This document shows, piece after piece, positions 17,295-26,098 of a DNA stretch of 64,000 nt. The notes under the pieces are model-generated. The model was given only the letters and a program-made list of their open reading frames with translations. It did no database searches and was not told where the DNA came from. The DNA comes from an uncultured Sphingomonadaceae bacterium (GTDB lineage Bacteria > Pseudomonadota > Alphaproteobacteria > Sphingomonadales > Sphingomonadaceae), in NCBI GenBank assembly GCA_947501695.1, contig CANMWO010000004.1, positions 62,001 through 126,000 on the forward strand. The letters run 5' to 3'. The translations under genes and the position numbers were made by a program. The stretch's first letter is position 1. Every line of letters starts with the position of its first letter.

Positions 17295-19415
17295 CTATTT
17301 CATGGTGGAAGGCTTGGGGAGTAGGTCCGGCCAACCATATTTTTCCCAAGCGGCGACCATGCCGATGCGCTGGGCAAAATCCATGAAGTCAGGATGCAAG
17401 CGCACCTGATTAATCGGTTCTGCATTGGTCCAGAGCGACATGAAGGCGAAGAAATTGGCGGTTGTTATCTGCTTGCCGAGGGTTTTGAAGACCATCTGCG
17501 CCTCACCCATCCAAATCGCGGGGAGAACGATAGTCGAATCACAGGGATCGTGCAGTGTCGCGTGAAGCATCTCCAGCACCATGCAATAGTTTTTGCGGTC
17601 CTGGTCTTCCCCGCTCCAAAGTCCCTTCGCAGCCATCAGCCAATAAGCATCCATCGCCTCGGGATCCATCGGAGCACTGCCGGCCGGCGGGTAAATTACG
17701 GTATTCATCAACTTCTTTGTCAGCTGATATGTTTCCACCGCGCGTTCATTGTCGCCTGCAATAGCCGTTGCCGCCGCCAGCCACAAAGATGGAAAACCAA
17801 GATCGACCATCCGCTGTCCCGCATCAATGGCAACATCAATATTCCCAAGGTTAAGATGCACCCCACAAAGGATAGCGTAGCTACGGCCATTGACCGGGTC
17901 CTGATCTATGCTGGCTTCGATATATGGCAAGGCGTCCCGGCAACGCCCACAATAGAGCAGAAAGGAACCGACACGGTTTAACACATCCGGATTATTGGGT
18001 TCCAGCAGATAAGCCTCAAACGCCAAGTCAAGCGCACCGACAATATCATTTTGCGTCCAAGCGTAAAAGGCAAGGACAATACGGGCATGGGCCTGCTGCG
18101 GCGATAGTTTGAGCGCTTTATTCGCATAGCCAGCTGCCTTTTTACAGCGCTCCAACCGATCCAAACATGGCGAGAAAACCGTAACATTAATCTCTGCTTC
18201 GGCCAGTGCCGTCCAGCATTCAGCAAATTCGGGGTCAAGTGCCAAAGCTTTTTCGAGCAATTCAATAGCCGCAGGCAACACTCCGTCGCCAATGGCCCTG
18301 ATGGTCAGGGCCCGGCCTTGCAAATAGAGCCCATAAGCTTCCCTGTTGGTTGTCAGGGTTCGGGTTTTAGGCTGATGTTCTTGCAGATTGAGCGCTTCAC
18401 TCAACCCGTTTGTGACCGCTTGTGCGACATCGGCCCTTGCCGCAAAAATGTCATCGAGGGTGCCATCATAGCTATAGGACCATGATTCAAAACCGGTTTC
18501 AGCATCAATCAAACCAACATCAATGCGAACTTGCTCTCCCTTCCTTTGAACAGAACCTTCTAGAAGATAGGAAACATTTAGCGCGCTGGCGATGTCCGAT
18601 GGGTTCTTATCCGTGTTTTTAAACTGGAAGGAGGAAGTTCGGCCTGCAACGAGAAGTTGAGGCACCTGACCAAAAGTCGTGATCAATTCATCGACGATAC
18701 CATCTGCGAAGAAACCCTGATCATCGGGCTCTGCGATAGATTTGAACGGGAGAACGGCAATTCGTACTTTGCCCTGCTTGCGGTTGAATATCGGATTGGA
18801 GTCGGGAGATCGTAGTGACCAGGCGTTAAGCAGACGCGCGTGATCTGCCAGGTTATCACTTTTCTTCAACGCGGATAATGCCGTCGCTACTCCGACTTGC
18901 AATCGTTGTTCGGTTTCATGGCGACGAAGCCTCAGCCAATCGTCAAATGCTTCATCAAAATTTATCTGGTCAAGCAATGGTTTTGCACCAATGGAAATCA
19001 GTAACTCACTTGCTGCAGCATAATCTTCATTGGCAAGGGCACTTTCCAGTTCACCAAGATCAGTTCGGACTGCAAAAGCTTTCAGACCGACGCTGGCTCG
19101 ACTGATCTCCAGAAGATCACAGTCCATGGACTGGAATAATTTCCCAATGTTCAAAAGGCATTGCCGCAAACTGGCGCGCGCCTGGGCTTCAAATCTACCG
19201 GGCCAGAGCAACTTGCTGAGATAGTTGCGATCAAGTGTTTCACCTGGCGCAAGACAAAGCATGGCGAGAATAGCGCGCGCTCGGCGATTGGTAATCGCGA
19301 TTGCAGTGCCATCAGGCGCAAATAACTGGAAACCACCAAACAGCGACGCGCGCAACGAGGGTTTTGCCCTGTGCACCAACCCCTCTTTCTGTCTATGTTC
19401 CATCGCAGCCCCCAA
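17295..19415 (-). CDS. Winged-helix transcriptional activator with TolB-like and TPR domains
   Basis: 706 residues. Residues ~20-120 are a SARP/BTAD-like winged helix (LFGGFQLFAPDGTAIAITNR, LWPGRFEAQARASLRQCL). A helical linker follows. Residues ~220-345 are the TolB-N/adenylate-cyclase-associated fold (VRIAVLPFKSIAEPDDQGFF, LLEGSVQRKGEQVRIDVGLI). The rest is TPR repeats (ALALDPEFAECWTALAEAE, YLLEPNNPDVLNRVGSFLLY). This architecture is common in alphaproteobacterial regulators, with DNA binding coupled to a TPR sensor scaffold. No neighbouring target is obvious. An internal ATG at 19403 is an alternative start. Confidence 0.85.
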   Translation of the reverse strand: MGAAMEHRQKEGLVHRAKPSLRASLFGGFQLFAPDGTAIAITNRRARAILAMLCLAPGETLDRNYLSKLLWPGRFEAQARASLRQCLLNIGKLFQSMDCDLLEISRASVGLKAFAVRTDLGELESALANEDYAAASELLISIGAKPLLDQINFDEAFDDWLRLRRHETEQRLQVGVATALSALKKSDNLADHARLLNAWSLRSPDSNPIFNRKQGKVRIAVLPFKSIAEPDDQGFFADGIVDELITTFGQVPQLLVAGRTSSFQFKNTDKNPSDIASALNVSYLLEGSVQRKGEQVRIDVGLIDAETGFESWSYSYDGTLDDIFAARADVAQAVTNGLSEALNLQEHQPKTRTLTTNREAYGLYLQGRALTIRAIGDGVLPAAIELLEKALALDPEFAECWTALAEAEINVTVFSPCLDRLERCKKAAGYANKALKLSPQQAHARIVLAFYAWTQNDIVGALDLAFEAYLLEPNNPDVLNRVGSFLLYCGRCRDALPYIEASIDQDPVNGRSYAILCGVHLNLGNIDVAIDAGQRMVDLGFPSLWLAAATAIAGDNERAVETYQLTKKLMNTVIYPPAGSAPMDPEAMDAYWLMAAKGLWSGEDQDRKNYCMVLEMLHATLHDPCDSTIVLPAIWMGEAQMVFKTLGKQITTANFFAFMSLWTNAEPINQVRLHPDFMDFAQRIGMVAAWEKYGWPDLLPKPSTMK

Positions 19416-19506
19416 CGATATTTAAGGCTCTGTAACATAGTGCAAATCAGATCGACAGCAATGGCGGAAATGAGAATCCCATATTCGTAGTTTTTAATGC
19501 AGGAGT

Positions 19507-19540
19507 AGCGTCCGCTTTTGCGCCCAAAGCAGACACTAGC
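19507..19540. repeat. Dispersed hairpin repeat, copy 4
   Basis: GTCCGCTTT, TGCGCCC loop, AAAGCAGAC, then ACTAGC. It is the TGCGCCC subtype with one mismatch in the stem. Confidence 0.65.
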
Positions 19541-19543
19541 CTT

Positions 19544-19575
19544 GCGTCCGCAATATCCCGAAAGCAGACATTAGC
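19544..19575. repeat. Dispersed hairpin repeat, copy 5
   Basis: GTCCGCAAT, ATCCCG, AAAGCAGAC, ATTAGC. It follows copy 4 head-to-tail and is most like the copy at 60560, sharing the variant left arm with CAAT in place of CTTT. Confidence 0.6.
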
Positions 19576-20055
19576 TTTGAAGTATTTTGACGGCGGCAAG
19601 CGTACATATCGACCATCGTGGTTGGGGCCTGCTTTCTGACCGTGTCTTGTGTGATGATTTAACTGGTTCAGACAGCCCGTAAGATTCATGATAACTGATC
19701 TTTCCAAAAATTTGTCCGGCTGCTTCGCTCCACATAGTCGAAGACCGTTCAGCGGAAAAACAATATGCCCGAGACCATAAGACCGGCCCAAAGAACCAGT
19801 GAACTTCCAAAGATTATCAAAACCCTTGTGCGAATATGGAATTTTTCCACCGTACGAGGCTTAATTGTGACCTTGGCCGACTTCGTTCGCTTCAGCATTG
19901 AACACATACAACAGCGTCAGGGCGATGCTCCAACTTGCGGATCAACGCGTCTTTGCCGATAAGACCGATGGAACCATTGATCTCGATATCAATGGCATCA
20001 CCATTATCGACATCATACACCGGCGCCAAGAACAAGGCATAAACTCCCTTGCAGA

Positions 20056-20097
20056 TTGGATAGCGTCTCATCGTCAACAAACGGACGCTATCCAATT
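20056..20097. other. Perfect 13-bp inverted repeat downstream of the adhesin gene
   Basis: ATTGGATAGCGTC at 20056-20068 and its exact complement at 20085-20097, with a 16-base loop. It would form a strong hairpin 37 bases after the adhesin stop codon on the transcript. There is no T-run, so it may be a Rho-dependent end, an mRNA-stabilising hairpin or an operator. Confidence 0.5.
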
Positions 20098-20133
20098 GCC
20101 TGCAGGAGGTACGAAAATGTCTCTGGCTCAAGG

Positions 20134-23100
20134 CTAGAATTCTCCCGCTATGCCAAAGCGTGCGGCAGTATTCTTGCCACCCGCAAATGATACGCCGCCA
20201 GTCAATGCAAACGGATTGTCCGTATCCAGGCGATGAGCAACCGAGAAGCCAATGGCTACCTCACCGCGGTAAACAGACCCATTGGCTGTGTAGCTGGTTT
20301 TGCCGGGCGTTGAAGGCAAAGGTGCTGTCGTCAGAGCAACGGCAGCTGCGATGCCCCGGTTGGTTTCGCGCCGCTCCATCGCCGCGAGATCAAACAGCGC
20401 GGTGACTTGACCTTCCAGCCCCGTAACCCGTCCGCCGAGATTAACGAGCCCGCCAACGTCGAGACGGGTCGCGCCCAGATTACCCGCGGCATCGGTAGTG
20501 ACGAGGCTCAGCGCGCCCTCTTGAGCTGCCTGACTGGCTATTGAGGTGATCGAGGAAACACGCACTGTTGCGTTTTCACCGCCCAGCGTGATTAGATTGT
20601 CGCGGTCGGCAACAGCGCCCGGGCCGATGGCAACGGCGCCATTGCCGATAGCCGAAGCGCCGTTTCCTAAAGCGATGGCGCCATTGCCATTAGCGATATT
20701 GAGATTGCCAATGGCAACCGCGCCTGTTCCCGTTGCGCGATTGTCTGCGCCCAATGCCACAGCGCCGGTGCCGGTTGCGAAATTGGGATCGCCGATAGCG
20801 ACCGCACCATTGCCAGAGGCGATATTATTGGAGCCAATGGAGACAGCCTTGCCATTTATCGCCTGCGCCCTCGTGCCTATGGCCACCGACTCTTCGCCAC
20901 TCGCCTCGCTGCCCGTGCCGATGGCCAAGGCGTCCTGACCAGTGGCGCTGGCGCCCGGGCCAGTGCTGTTGCTGTCGAAATAGGCTAGTTCGGCACCATT
21001 GACCTCGGCCTGAGCCAGCGCGCGATTGGCATCGGTCTGCGCCTGCATCGCCTCGCTCCGTGCAGTATCGGCACTGGCCTGTGCCTTGACGGCATTTTCA
21101 AAAGCCTCGTCTGCCTTCGCCTGTGCCTCTACGACCCCCGCGCCCGCCTGATCTGCCGCCAACTGCGCCGCCCGCGCTTCGGCGCGTGCCGTATCGGCTG
21201 TGGTTTGTGCGGTAGCGGCATTGGCAAAAGCCTCATCCGCACGGGTTTGGGCCGTGGCCGCATTGGCCAGTGCCATATCTGCTGTACCCTGCGCATTGGC
21301 AGCGGCGTCTGCAACCATAGTCAGCTGCCCGACATTGACCGCATCGGTATTTTCAGTTCCCGCCGCAACATTTACGATCTGCCGTTCTGCGCCAGTGGAA
21401 CCGACCGAAACCGTATCAGCACGGTCGGCCACAGAATTTGCGCCGAGCGCCACCGCATTGTCCGCTGTCGCTTGTACATCAATGCCTATCGCAATGGCAT
21501 TTTCACCCGACGCCACAGCACCGTCAGAATCCATATCATCGCCATCACCCCCGATCGCAATCGCGCCATTGGCCTCCGCCCTGCTTCCGGCACCGACGGC
21601 AATAGTCTGCCTGCCCGATGCTATACTCCCGGAACCCATCGATGTACCAAAAAGGCCGCTCGCTACGCTGTCATAACCGGTGGCGGTACTGGCATCGCCG
21701 CTGGCCTCACTGAAGCTACCTGTTGCCGTGCTGAAATTGCCCGAGGCTTGGCTCCGGGCACCGGTGGCTGTGCTGCTTTCACCGGAGGCGCTGCTGAGAT
21801 AGCCATTGGCTGTCGCCCGGAGACCACTGGCCGTACTGAGCGTGCCAATGGCGATGCTGTCGTCACCGGTAGCGCTTGCCCTTGTTCCGAAGGCGCTGGC
21901 ATTGTCACCCGAAGCCCGCGCGCTGTTACCAACCGCGCTCGCTCCTTCGCCGCTTGCTTCGCTATTGTCCCCGATGGCGGTGCTGCCAGCCGCCGAGGCC
22001 ATGGCCCCGTCACCGCATTCAAGCGTGTCGGCAGGATCGTCGGCATTGCCGGGGATGCCGTCAGGACCGGGATTGTTGCGACAGCCGCTGGCACTGACCG
22101 TCGTGATGGAGGCGTTGAGCTGCGCAAGGTTGACCGCATCGGTATCTTCGGTGCCCGCTGCGACATTTGCGATCTGTCGCTCTGCGCCCACCGCGCCAAC
22201 CGACAGGCTGTCCTCACGATCAGCAACAGAACCGGCGCCCAATGCGATGGAGTTAAACGCAGTTGCCTGTGCATCATTGCCGAGGGCTACCGCATCCCCG
22301 CCGGAAGCAACTGCACCAAGAGTATCATCGTCCCCGCCATCGCTGCCGATCGCTATAGATTGGTCACCGGTGGCATCTGAGTTTACACCGATGGCCGTGC
22401 TGTTTAAACCGGCTGCGCTGCTGCTATTTCCAAGTGCGGTGCTGCGGTCACCGGCGGCATCACTGAAAGACCCGATGGCCGTGCTGCGGTTACCGGTGGC
22501 ATTACTAGAAGACCCGATGGCCGCACTGTTGTCACCGATGGCGTCACTGAACGAACCAATGGCGATGCCCTCTACACCGCTGGCCTCACTGAAGGAGCCA
22601 AGGGCGATGCCCTCTTCACCGCTGGCGTCACTGAATGTGCCAATGGCGATGCCCTCTTCAACGCTGGCCTCACTGGATGCGCCTATGGCGATGCTCTCTA
22701 TACCGCTGGCCCTACTGGCGCGGCCCATGGCGATGCTTCTTTCACCGCTGGCCTCACTCCTTGTACCGATTGCGGTGCTGTCTTCACCGGTAGCGCTTGC
22801 CCTTGTTCCAAAGGCGATGGCATCATCGCCCGAAGCTTGTGCGCTGTTACCAACCGCGCTCGCTCCTTCCCCGCTTGCCTCGCTATTGTCCCCGATGGCG
22901 GTGCTGCCAGCCGCCGAGGCCATTGCCCCGTCACCGCATTCCAGCGTGTCGGCAGGATCGTCGGCGGTGCCGGGGATGCCGTCAGGACCGGGATTGTTGC
23001 GACAGCCGCTGGCGCCCACCACCGCGAGGGAAACGTTCAGCTGTGCGAGGTTGACCGCATCGGTATCCAGCGTGCCCGCTGCGACATTTGCGATCTGCCG

Positions 23101-25611
23101 CTCCGCCCCCACTGCGCCGACTGACAGGGTGCCCGCACGATCAGCGATCGACCCAGCGCCCAACGCGATGGAGTTGGCCGCAGTTGCCTGTGCGTCACTA
23201 CCTATGGCGATCGCTCCAATGGCGGAGGCGATTGCGCCGTCAATATCCGCATCATCACCGTCCGCGCCAATGGCAATCGACTGGTCACCGTTCGCTTTAG
23301 CTTCTTCGCCATTTGCGATGCTACCGACGCCGGTGGCCTCGCTATCATAGCCGATCGCGATACTGCTAATTCCGCTAGCGTCGCTTCTCCGCCCAGCCGC
23401 GATACTAAAATCACCAATAGCGTCCCCTCCGCCAATCGCGGTGCTGGAATCGCCTAAAGCGTCGCTAAAGAGACCAATAGCTGTGCTGCCCTCGCCTTCA
23501 GCGCCGCTACCGGAACCAATCGCGGTGCCGTAAAGGCCAGAAGCTTCGCTACCGGCACCAATCGCGATGCCGTGAAAGCCAGTAGCCTCACTGGAACGCC
23601 CGATTGCTATGCTGCGCTCATCGAGAGCCTCGCTGGAACGCCCGATGGCAATACCGCTGTTACCGCTGGCCTCTGCGTCATTGCCGAGCGCAATGCTGTT
23701 TTCCCCGGAAGCAATTGCACCTAGAGTGTCATCGTCCGATTGAGTCGAACTATCCACGGCATCTTCGCCAATTGCGATCGAGTTATCTCCGGTCGCTTGC
23801 GCTTCGATGCCGACCGCGACCGAACCCGCACCAGTGGCCTGAGCGCCGCCGCCAATCGCCGTTGAGCCTGATGCAATAGCGCCCAATCCGATCGCCACCG
23901 CCCGCTCGCTGGTCGCCTGGGCGTCACCACCGATCGCTACAGCGCCGTCAGCGGATGCAATCGCTCCCAATTCATTCCCGTCGTTATCCGAACCAATGGC
24001 GATGCTTGCGGCGCCGTCGGCCTCACTCAAAAGCCCGATGGCGATGCTGGCATTACCATCAGCGTTGCTATGTGTCCCGACCGCAGTACTATATGCACCA
24101 ACAGCGTCGCTGAAATATCCGATCGCAGTACTGCCTGTACTAAGAGCCTCGCTACCATAGCCCGTTGCGGTGCTACCTTCACCAGCAGCCTCGCTGCGAC
24201 GTCCGATGGCTGTACTGCGCCATTCGCTGGCTATGCTATAACCTCCAAACGCACTAGCACCTTCACCGGAAGCGAGTGCGTCATTTCCGATAGCGATGCT
24301 GTCTTCTCCGGAGGCAACCGCGCCTAGGGCATCATCGTCATTGCCGTCCGCGCCGATGGCAATCGACAGCTCACCGGTGGCTTGGCTGTCTGCACCGATG
24401 GCTGTGCTGCCGTCGCCGCTTGCCTCACTTCTGAACCCGAATGCGCTCGCTTCATTTGCGCTTGCGACCGCATCATTGCCGATGGCAATCGCCCCGTTTG
24501 CTGAGGCAATCGCGCCATCAGTGTCTGCATCCTCAGCATCTTCGCCAATTGCGATAGAATATTCGCCGGACCCTTCACTTTCCGCTCCGAGAGCGATGCT
24601 ATTGAGGCCGGTGCCGGCAGAAGAGCTCCCGAGCATTGCCGCATCAAGCTGTGCCTTGTTCACCGCATCGGTATCCTGGGTCCCTGCTGCGACATTGACG
24701 ATCTGGCGTTCTGCACCTCTTGCACCGACTGAAATGGTGTTTTCGCGATCAGCCACAGATGTTGCGCCCAGAGCGACCGAATCGCGTGCGCTCGCCAAGG
24801 CCTCCGTGCCTATTGCAACGGCATCTATCCCGGAGACGAGCGCGCCAATGAAAGTGCCGCTAGAGCCATAGCTCCCGATCGCAATCCCGCCTCGCGCGTT
24901 GGCTTCAGTTCTCGCGCCCAAGGCGATGCTAAGGCGCCCGTTGGCCTGACTGTAGGTACCAACTGCGGTGCTGTCAGACGAACTCGCAAGAGCTGAACCT
25001 CCGATTGCGGTGGCTGAGCCCGCGTTTGCAAGAGCTGAACCTCCGATTGCGATTGCAGAACCAGCGGTCGCCTTACTGGCATTACCAATGGCGATACTTT
25101 GATTACCGGTCGCTTCAGCTAACCCGCCTATTGCAGAGGCGCCATTTTCACTGGCTTGGCTGTTTACGCCGATTGCAGTGCTGCTGTTCCCGCTAGCTTG
25201 GCTGGCAGAACCTATCGCAGTGCTTCCCTCATCTTGGGCCTTGCTGTTAGATCCATACGCCGTTGCAAGACCGGCTGTTGCTTCACTTGCCTTTCCGATT
25301 GAAGTGGAGAAGAGGCCGCTTGCGTCGCTGTCTTGACCGATGGCCGTAGCGGCGATGCCGGCCGCTTTGCTATTATGGCCGAAGGCAGTGCTTTGGTCGC
25401 CGGTCGCAACCGCTCCAACGCCGCAAGCCAGCTGTTCGTCATTTCCTTCGGCATTGGCGCCGCCATCATTATCCGTGCCGGGATCGACCTCGCCATTATT
25501 GTCACGGTCAAGCAGACATGTTTCTGCCGAAGCAGGGTTGGCGGCAACTAGTGCCGCGACGCTGGTGGCCAAAAGAAGGCTACGACGGACGGTAGTGGAT
25601 GATACGTTCAT
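20134..25611 (-). CDS. Trimeric autotransporter adhesin (YadA-like, giant head)
   Basis: 1825 residues. A signal peptide (~1-29, ending NPASA) is followed by a very long YadA/Hep-Hag head of 14-residue repeats (variants of STAIG-x-NS-x-A-x-G). The head is interrupted by neck-like segments (DAVNLAQL, DAVNVGQL) near residues 317, 853, 1162 and 1424. A short Ala-rich coiled stalk (~1430-1540) and a further head block follow. The last ~100 residues are the YadA membrane anchor ending in Phe (FGIAGEF). Three Cys-bracketed Asp/Gly-rich inserts occur, the first just after the signal peptide and two in tandem modules. It is expected to assemble as an outer-membrane trimer for surface attachment. It is divergent from an AraC regulator. 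Confidence 0.95.
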   Translation of the reverse strand: MNVSSTTVRRSLLLATSVAALVAANPASAETCLLDRDNNGEVDPGTDNDGGANAEGNDEQLACGVGAVATGDQSTAFGHNSKAAGIAATAIGQDSDASGLFSTSIGKASEATAGLATAYGSNSKAQDEGSTAIGSASQASGNSSTAIGVNSQASENGASAIGGLAEATGNQSIAIGNASKATAGSAIAIGGSALANAGSATAIGGSALASSSDSTAVGTYSQANGRLSIALGARTEANARGGIAIGSYGSSGTFIGALVSGIDAVAIGTEALASARDSVALGATSVADRENTISVGARGAERQIVNVAAGTQDTDAVNKAQLDAAMLGSSSAGTGLNSIALGAESEGSGEYSIAIGEDAEDADTDGAIASANGAIAIGNDAVASANEASAFGFRSEASGDGSTAIGADSQATGELSIAIGADGNDDDALGAVASGEDSIAIGNDALASGEGASAFGGYSIASEWRSTAIGRRSEAAGEGSTATGYGSEALSTGSTAIGYFSDAVGAYSTAVGTHSNADGNASIAIGLLSEADGAASIAIGSDNDGNELGAIASADGAVAIGGDAQATSERAVAIGLGAIASGSTAIGGGAQATGAGSVAVGIEAQATGDNSIAIGEDAVDSSTQSDDDTLGAIASGENSIALGNDAEASGNSGIAIGRSSEALDERSIAIGRSSEATGFHGIAIGAGSEASGLYGTAIGSGSGAEGEGSTAIGLFSDALGDSSTAIGGGDAIGDFSIAAGRRSDASGISSIAIGYDSEATGVGSIANGEEAKANGDQSIAIGADGDDADIDGAIASAIGAIAIGSDAQATAANSIALGAGSIADRAGTLSVGAVGAERQIANVAAGTLDTDAVNLAQLNVSLAVVGASGCRNNPGPDGIPGTADDPADTLECGDGAMASAAGSTAIGDNSEASGEGASAVGNSAQASGDDAIAFGTRASATGEDSTAIGTRSEASGERSIAMGRASRASGIESIAIGASSEASVEEGIAIGTFSDASGEEGIALGSFSEASGVEGIAIGSFSDAIGDNSAAIGSSSNATGNRSTAIGSFSDAAGDRSTALGNSSSAAGLNSTAIGVNSDATGDQSIAIGSDGGDDDTLGAVASGGDAVALGNDAQATAFNSIALGAGSVADREDSLSVGAVGAERQIANVAAGTEDTDAVNLAQLNASITTVSASGCRNNPGPDGIPGNADDPADTLECGDGAMASAAGSTAIGDNSEASGEGASAVGNSARASGDNASAFGTRASATGDDSIAIGTLSTASGLRATANGYLSSASGESSTATGARSQASGNFSTATGSFSEASGDASTATGYDSVASGLFGTSMGSGSIASGRQTIAVGAGSRAEANGAIAIGGDGDDMDSDGAVASGENAIAIGIDVQATADNAVALGANSVADRADTVSVGSTGAERQIVNVAAGTENTDAVNVGQLTMVADAAANAQGTADMALANAATAQTRADEAFANAATAQTTADTARAEARAAQLAADQAGAGVVEAQAKADEAFENAVKAQASADTARSEAMQAQTDANRALAQAEVNGAELAYFDSNSTGPGASATGQDALAIGTGSEASGEESVAIGTRAQAINGKAVSIGSNNIASGNGAVAIGDPNFATGTGAVALGADNRATGTGAVAIGNLNIANGNGAIALGNGASAIGNGAVAIGPGAVADRDNLITLGGENATVRVSSITSIASQAAQEGALSLVTTDAAGNLGATRLDVGGLVNLGGRVTGLEGQVTALFDLAAMERRETNRGIAAAVALTTAPLPSTPGKTSYTANGSVYRGEVAIGFSVAHRLDTDNPFALTGGVSFAGGKNTAARFGIAGEF
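21921..23012 (-). repeat. Tandem duplication inside the adhesin head (921-bp period)
   Basis: Near-identical cores at 21921-22091 and 22842-23012 are exactly 921 bases (307 codons) apart and in frame. Each encodes GCRNNPGPDGIPG, ADDPADTLECGDGAMASAAG and the repeats that follow. The rest of each 307-residue unit is more diverged. This points to recent unequal exchange or gene conversion between head modules. Confidence 0.8.
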
Positions 25612-25763
25612 TATATTTGTTCCCTAATGTAGAGTCTGAAAATTTGCTCGGCGTCGTGGCAGGCAGATTGGTCAGGTGCAGACAGGGCTCCGGGGGGGTA
25701 CCCTGCCTGCACCCAGTTGGTGAAGACGCTTTTCACCTGCGTCGGCGGGGTCGCAGGTGGCAT
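25611..25763 (-). CDS. Possible 50-residue ORF coupled to the adhesin start
   Basis: An open frame beginning MPPATPPTQVKSVFTNWVQA whose TAA overlaps the adhesin ATG by one base (TAATG), the classic re-initiation arrangement. Codon choice is protein-like, but no ribosome binding site precedes the ATG. In the same frame, 11 codons after a TGA, it follows a 66-codon ORF (25794-25994), so the pair may be a gene broken by a stop codon. Low confidence. Confidence 0.35.
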   Translation of the reverse strand: MPPATPPTQVKSVFTNWVQAGYPPGALSAPDQSACHDAEQIFRLYIREQI

Positions 25764-26098
25764 CAGATTGTTGCTAAAACGCTGCCCGCATGATCAAATA
25801 ATCAAACGGTCTTCGTCCCCGCCAACCAAACCGGTTGATCCGCCCTTAGGCCAACCAGAAAACAGATGGTCTGCAATGGTATCTGCAGGCACAGGCACAG
25901 CCGACCCGTTACTGCCCCATGCTGCAGCATTGCGGTTCCCATCCGTTTCTGAAATGGTGTAAACAGCCGTAACGGTAAGAAAAAAAGGGGTCATGGCCAG
26001 ATTGTCCGAAACATATCCAAATTTGTCCGAAATATGCTAGTCATGGCTGAATGGCTCGCTCGTAATGCAATGCTTAAGTCGGTTCTTAAGGCTTCACG
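25612..26098. other. Divergent regulatory region between adhesin and AraC genes
   Basis: 487 bases. On the adhesin side lie three hairpins: GGTGCAG-ACAGGG pairing with CCCTG-C-CTGCACC (25675-25713, one A.C mismatch), GGTGAA/TTCACC (25719-25737) and CACCTGCG/CGCAGGTG (25734-25759). The last two share bases 25734-25737 and cannot form together. Two open frames are also present (25611-25763 and 25794-25994). Direct repeats near 26002-26035 are described separately. Confidence 0.5.
26002..26035. promoter_or_regulatory. Direct repeats spaced 21 bp, probable AraC-family binding sites
   Basis: TTGTCCGAAACAT (26002-26014) and TTGTCCGAAATAT (26023-26035) are exactly 21 bases apart, two helical turns. 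AraC-family activators typically bind such direct repeats as dimers. They lie upstream of the AraC-type gene at 26099 and of the divergent adhesin gene. Binding by that protein is inference. Confidence 0.6.

Larger units (their letters stand above)
19416..20133. other. Intergenic region with two hairpin repeats; no supported gene
   Basis: A 718-base gap. Two dispersed hairpins lie in tandem at 19507-19575. Short overlapping frames on both strands (19765-20137) have no family match, no good start signals and are mutually exclusive, so none is called. A perfect 13-bp inverted repeat lies at 20056-20097, just beyond the adhesin stop. Confidence 0.45.

Noticed and set aside
19765-20137. Overlapping short frames on both strands before the adhesin end
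   Set aside because: They conflict with each other, have weak starts and no recognisable families; treated as non-coding.
21205-23350. Long plus-strand frames (391 and 514 codons) antisense to the adhesin
   Set aside because: They are mirror readings of the repetitive Gly/Ala/Ser code of the adhesin and show its periodicity; no start signals or families.
20134-26098. CRISPR-like array or riboswitch in the adhesin region
   Set aside because: Repeats are coding head motifs of about 42 bases with no uniform spacers; the leader lacks a recognisable c-di-GMP or other riboswitch core.
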